NCBI GenBank assembly: GCA_023269365.1
Contig: JAHFTN010000094.1
Span: 1-5,962 of the forward strand
DNA length: 5,962 nucleotides
Direction: 5' to 3'
DNA from: Chlamydiota bacterium
Lineage (GTDB): Bacteria; Chlamydiota; Chlamydiia; Chlamydiales; Rhabdochlamydiaceae
Shown: positions 3,721 through 5,962 of the stretch, one piece after another
Layout of the letters: each line of letters starts with the position of its first letter
Numbering within the stretch: position 1 is the first letter of the stretch
Notes under the pieces: generated by a model
Database searches by the model: none
Told to the model about the DNA's origin: nothing
What the model saw: only the letters and a program-made list of their open reading frames with translations
Made by a program: the position numbers and the translations under genes

Positions 3721-5962
3721 ATGTTAAAAAGGTCGCCTCAAAGGGTAAGTGCTCGTGGCAAAGAAGAAATCATCGACTTGCCGAACCTCATTGAAATCCA
3801 GATTAAATCCTACAGTCAGTTTCTCCAAGCGGATAAGATGCCGCATGAAAGGGAAAATATCGGAATCCACGAAGTCTTTGCTGAAGTGTTTCCGATTAAG
3901 TCCTATGACGAGAAAACGATTCTTGAATTCGTCTCCTACCACCTGGGAGTGCCCAAATATACTCCTGAAGAGTGTATCCGCAGAGGCATTACACACAACG
4001 TTACCCTGAAGGTGCGCTTCCGTTTGACAGATGAGACGGGGATCAAGGAAGAAGAGGTCTATATGGGGACCCTTCCCGTCATGACGGAAAAAGGGACCTT
4101 TATCATCAATGGTGCAGAGCGGGTAATTGTGTCTCAGCTGCACAGATCTCCCGGGATCGCCTTTGAGCAAGAGCGCCATACGAAGGGCTCTACAATCTAT
4201 TCCTTCCGCATTATTCCCTACAGAGGGAGCTGGTTAGAAGGGGCTTTTGATGCTAACGATTTGATTTACATCTATATCGATCGAAAGAAGAGACGTCGAA
4301 AAATTCTTGCGACTTCATTTGTTCGTACCTTGGGGTACTCTACAGACGCGGATATCATTGAAGAATTTTTTAGCACGATGAAAGTGAAGATCCGCTCCGA
4401 TAAAGATTTCCCCAAGTTGGTGGGCAAAATTTTGGCAGAAGATGTGGTGGATGTGGGAAGTGGAACGATCTTTGGAAAGGCTTCTGAAAAATTGACAACG
4501 GCGATGTTAAAACGGATGTTGGATGCGGAGATCTTGGCAGTGAGGATCGCTGAAGATGCTGACGAGACGAATCCCATCATCAGAATGCTTGCCAAAGACT
4601 CGACAGACTCGTACGAGTCTGCCTTAAAAGACTTTTATCGCAAGATCAGACCCGGTGAGCCGGCGACCCTTTCTAATGCGAGATCGGCGATGATGCGCCT
4701 CTTTTTTGATCCGAAGCGCTACAACCTGGGGCGAGTCGGGCGTTACAAACTCAACCGCAAGCTCGGCTTTACCATCACCGACGAAGAGCTCAACTGCGTC
4801 ACTCTGCGCAAAGAAGATGTGATCGGGGCGATCAAATACCTCCTCCGTCTGAAAAAAGGGGAAGAGGCCGCTAACGTAGACGATATCGACCACCTGGGAA
4901 ATCGACGCGTGCGCTCTGTAGGAGAGCTGATCCAGAATCAGTGCCGCATCGGGCTTGCTCGCATGGAAAAAATCATCAAAGAGAGGATGAATCTCTTTGA
5001 CTTCACTTCAGATACGCTCACTCCTGGAAAGATCGTATCGGCTAAGGGGCTTGTCGGCGTTCTCAAAGATTTCTTTGGAAGATCGCAGCTCTCTCAGTTT
5101 ATGGATCAAACCAATCCGATTGCAGAGCTGACGCATAAGCGCAGACTCTCCTCCCTTGGGCCAGGAGGCTTAAATAGGGAGCGTGCGGGCTTTGAGGTGC
5201 GCGACGTCCACCCTAGCCACTACGGAAGGATCTGTCCTATCGAAACGCCAGAGGGACCTAACATCGGTTTGATCACTTCACTCGCTGCCTTTGCAAAGAT
5301 CAATGAATTTGGATTCATCGAGACCCCCTATCGGATCGTGCGAGAAGGGATCGTGACAGAAGAGATCGAGTACATGACGGCAGATCAAGAAGAAAACTAC
5401 GTGATTGCCCAGGCGTCGGCTGTTCTCGATGATCACAACATGTTCAAAGAGCCCCTCTGTTGGGCAAGGGCGCGAGGGGAGTCGCTAAAGATCGAAGCCT
5501 CTAAAATTACCCATATGGACGTCTCTTCTAAGCAACTTGTTTCCATCGTCACGGGATTGATCCCTTTCCTTGAGCATGATGATGCGAACCGCGCCCTCAT
5601 GGGATCTAACATGCAACGGCAAGGGGTCCCTCTGTTAAAAACAGATGCGCCGATTGTAGGGACAGGATTGGAGCTCCGTTCGGCAAGAGACTCAGGAGCT
5701 GTCGTCGTCGCAGAGGAAGATGGAAAAGTGGAGTTTGTCGATGGGTTTAAAATCGTGGTCTCTGCGAAGATGAACCCTTTAAATAAAAAGACGTATCATC
5801 TGAAAAAATTTATGCGCTCTAACGGGGGCACGAGCATCAACCAAACGCCCCTTTGCAACATAGGAGATCTCGTTAAAGCAGGAGACATCATTGCAGATGG
5901 TCCTGCGACAGATAAAGGGGAGATCGCCTTGGGCAAAAACGTGCTCGCAGCGTTCATGCCTT
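3721..5962 (+). CDS. rpoB: DNA-directed RNA polymerase subunit beta, first 747 codons (3'-truncated by window edge)
   Basis: RpoB is the second-largest subunit of RNA polymerase, forming one side of the active cleft, and is the target of rifampicin. The frame is open from ATG 3721 to the window end. The N-terminal protrusion carries LPNLIEIQIKSYSQFL (20-35) and NGAERVIVSQLHRSPG (131-146). The rifampicin region FFGRSQLSQFMDQTNP runs from 451, with D462, H472, R475 and S477 equivalent to E. coli D516, H526, R529 and S531, so no classical resistance substitution is seen. Then follow GPGGLNRERAGFEVRDVH (480-497), IETPEGPNIGLI (507-518) and LEHDDANRALMGSNMQRQGVP (617-637). Numbering is 54 less than E. 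coli at the rifampicin region, as in shorter beta subunits with a reduced lobe insertion; the whole protein should be near 1250 residues. It ends at AAFMP, just before the expected GYNFEDS motif. rpoC should follow outside the window. Confidence 0.99.
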   Translation, partial: MLKRSPQRVSARGKEEIIDLPNLIEIQIKSYSQFLQADKMPHERENIGIHEVFAEVFPIKSYDEKTILEFVSYHLGVPKYTPEECIRRGITHNVTLKVRFRLTDETGIKEEEVYMGTLPVMTEKGTFIINGAERVIVSQLHRSPGIAFEQERHTKGSTIYSFRIIPYRGSWLEGAFDANDLIYIYIDRKKRRRKILATSFVRTLGYSTDADIIEEFFSTMKVKIRSDKDFPKLVGKILAEDVVDVGSGTIFGKASEKLTTAMLKRMLDAEILAVRIAEDADETNPIIRMLAKDSTDSYESALKDFYRKIRPGEPATLSNARSAMMRLFFDPKRYNLGRVGRYKLNRKLGFTITDEELNCVTLRKEDVIGAIKYLLRLKKGEEAANVDDIDHLGNRRVRSVGELIQNQCRIGLARMEKIIKERMNLFDFTSDTLTPGKIVSAKGLVGVLKDFFGRSQLSQFMDQTNPIAELTHKRRLSSLGPGGLNRERAGFEVRDVHPSHYGRICPIETPEGPNIGLITSLAAFAKINEFGFIETPYRIVREGIVTEEIEYMTADQEENYVIAQASAVLDDHNMFKEPLCWARARGESLKIEASKITHMDVSSKQLVSIVTGLIPFLEHDDANRALMGSNMQRQGVPLLKTDAPIVGTGLELRSARDSGAVVVAEEDGKVEFVDGFKIVVSAKMNPLNKKTYHLKKFMRSNGGTSINQTPLCNIGDLVKAGDIIADGPATDKGEIALGKNVLAAFMP

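Noticed and set aside
3749..4009. 86-codon plus-strand frame inside the start of rpoB
   Set aside because: It is out of frame with RpoB, has no ribosome site of note, and the RpoB frame here is highly conserved.

Overview
This 5.96 kb window is a core housekeeping locus, with every gene on the + strand: 3' end of tuf, tRNA-Trp(CCA), secE, nusG, rplK, rplA, rplJ, rplL and the 5' 60% or so of rpoB. The gene order is the classic bacterial tuf-secE-nusG-rplKAJL-rpoB(C) arrangement. Several protein details, judged from memory, point to the phylum Chlamydiae: the L1, L11 and L12 sequences, the RpoB stretch FFGRSQLSQFMDQTNP, the RpoB phrases INEFGFIETPYR and THMDVSSKQLVS, and a beta subunit about 54 residues shorter than that of E. 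coli ahead of the rifampicin region. The sequences look diverged from Chlamydia itself, so an environmental chlamydia (Parachlamydia/Waddlia/Simkania-like) is the best guess. No search was possible.

Layout. Positions 1-303 hold the last 100 codons of EF-Tu. Positions 304-484 are non-coding and contain two tandem palindromes, a 14-bp one just after tuf and a very long one (35 bp per arm, one bulge) before the tRNA. The tRNA-Trp gene (485-557) lies 19 nt before the preferred secE start. secE and nusG are nearly abutting. The nusG-rplK gap (1384-1495) holds two terminator-like hairpins with T-runs, suggesting a transcript boundary or an attenuator. rplK, rplA, rplJ and rplL follow. rplA and rplJ are separated by only 2 nt, so any L10 autoregulatory leader cannot sit in a dedicated intergenic region. 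A strong stem-loop with a T-rich tail separates rplL from rpoB, at the place where E. coli has its rplL-rpoB attenuator. rpoB runs off the right edge.

Functionally the genes serve gene expression. EF-Tu delivers aminoacyl-tRNA, tRNA-Trp decodes UGG, and L11, L1, L10 and L12 build the two ribosomal stalks. NusG couples RNA polymerase to the ribosome or Rho, RpoB is the polymerase beta subunit, and SecE is part of the SecYEG channel. I found no accessory system, mobile element gene, CRISPR array or novel protein. The points worth a second look are in the intergenic RNA structure, above all the long palindrome at 366-451, and in an 8-G tract at the secE start. No convincing -35/-10 promoter could be identified by eye.
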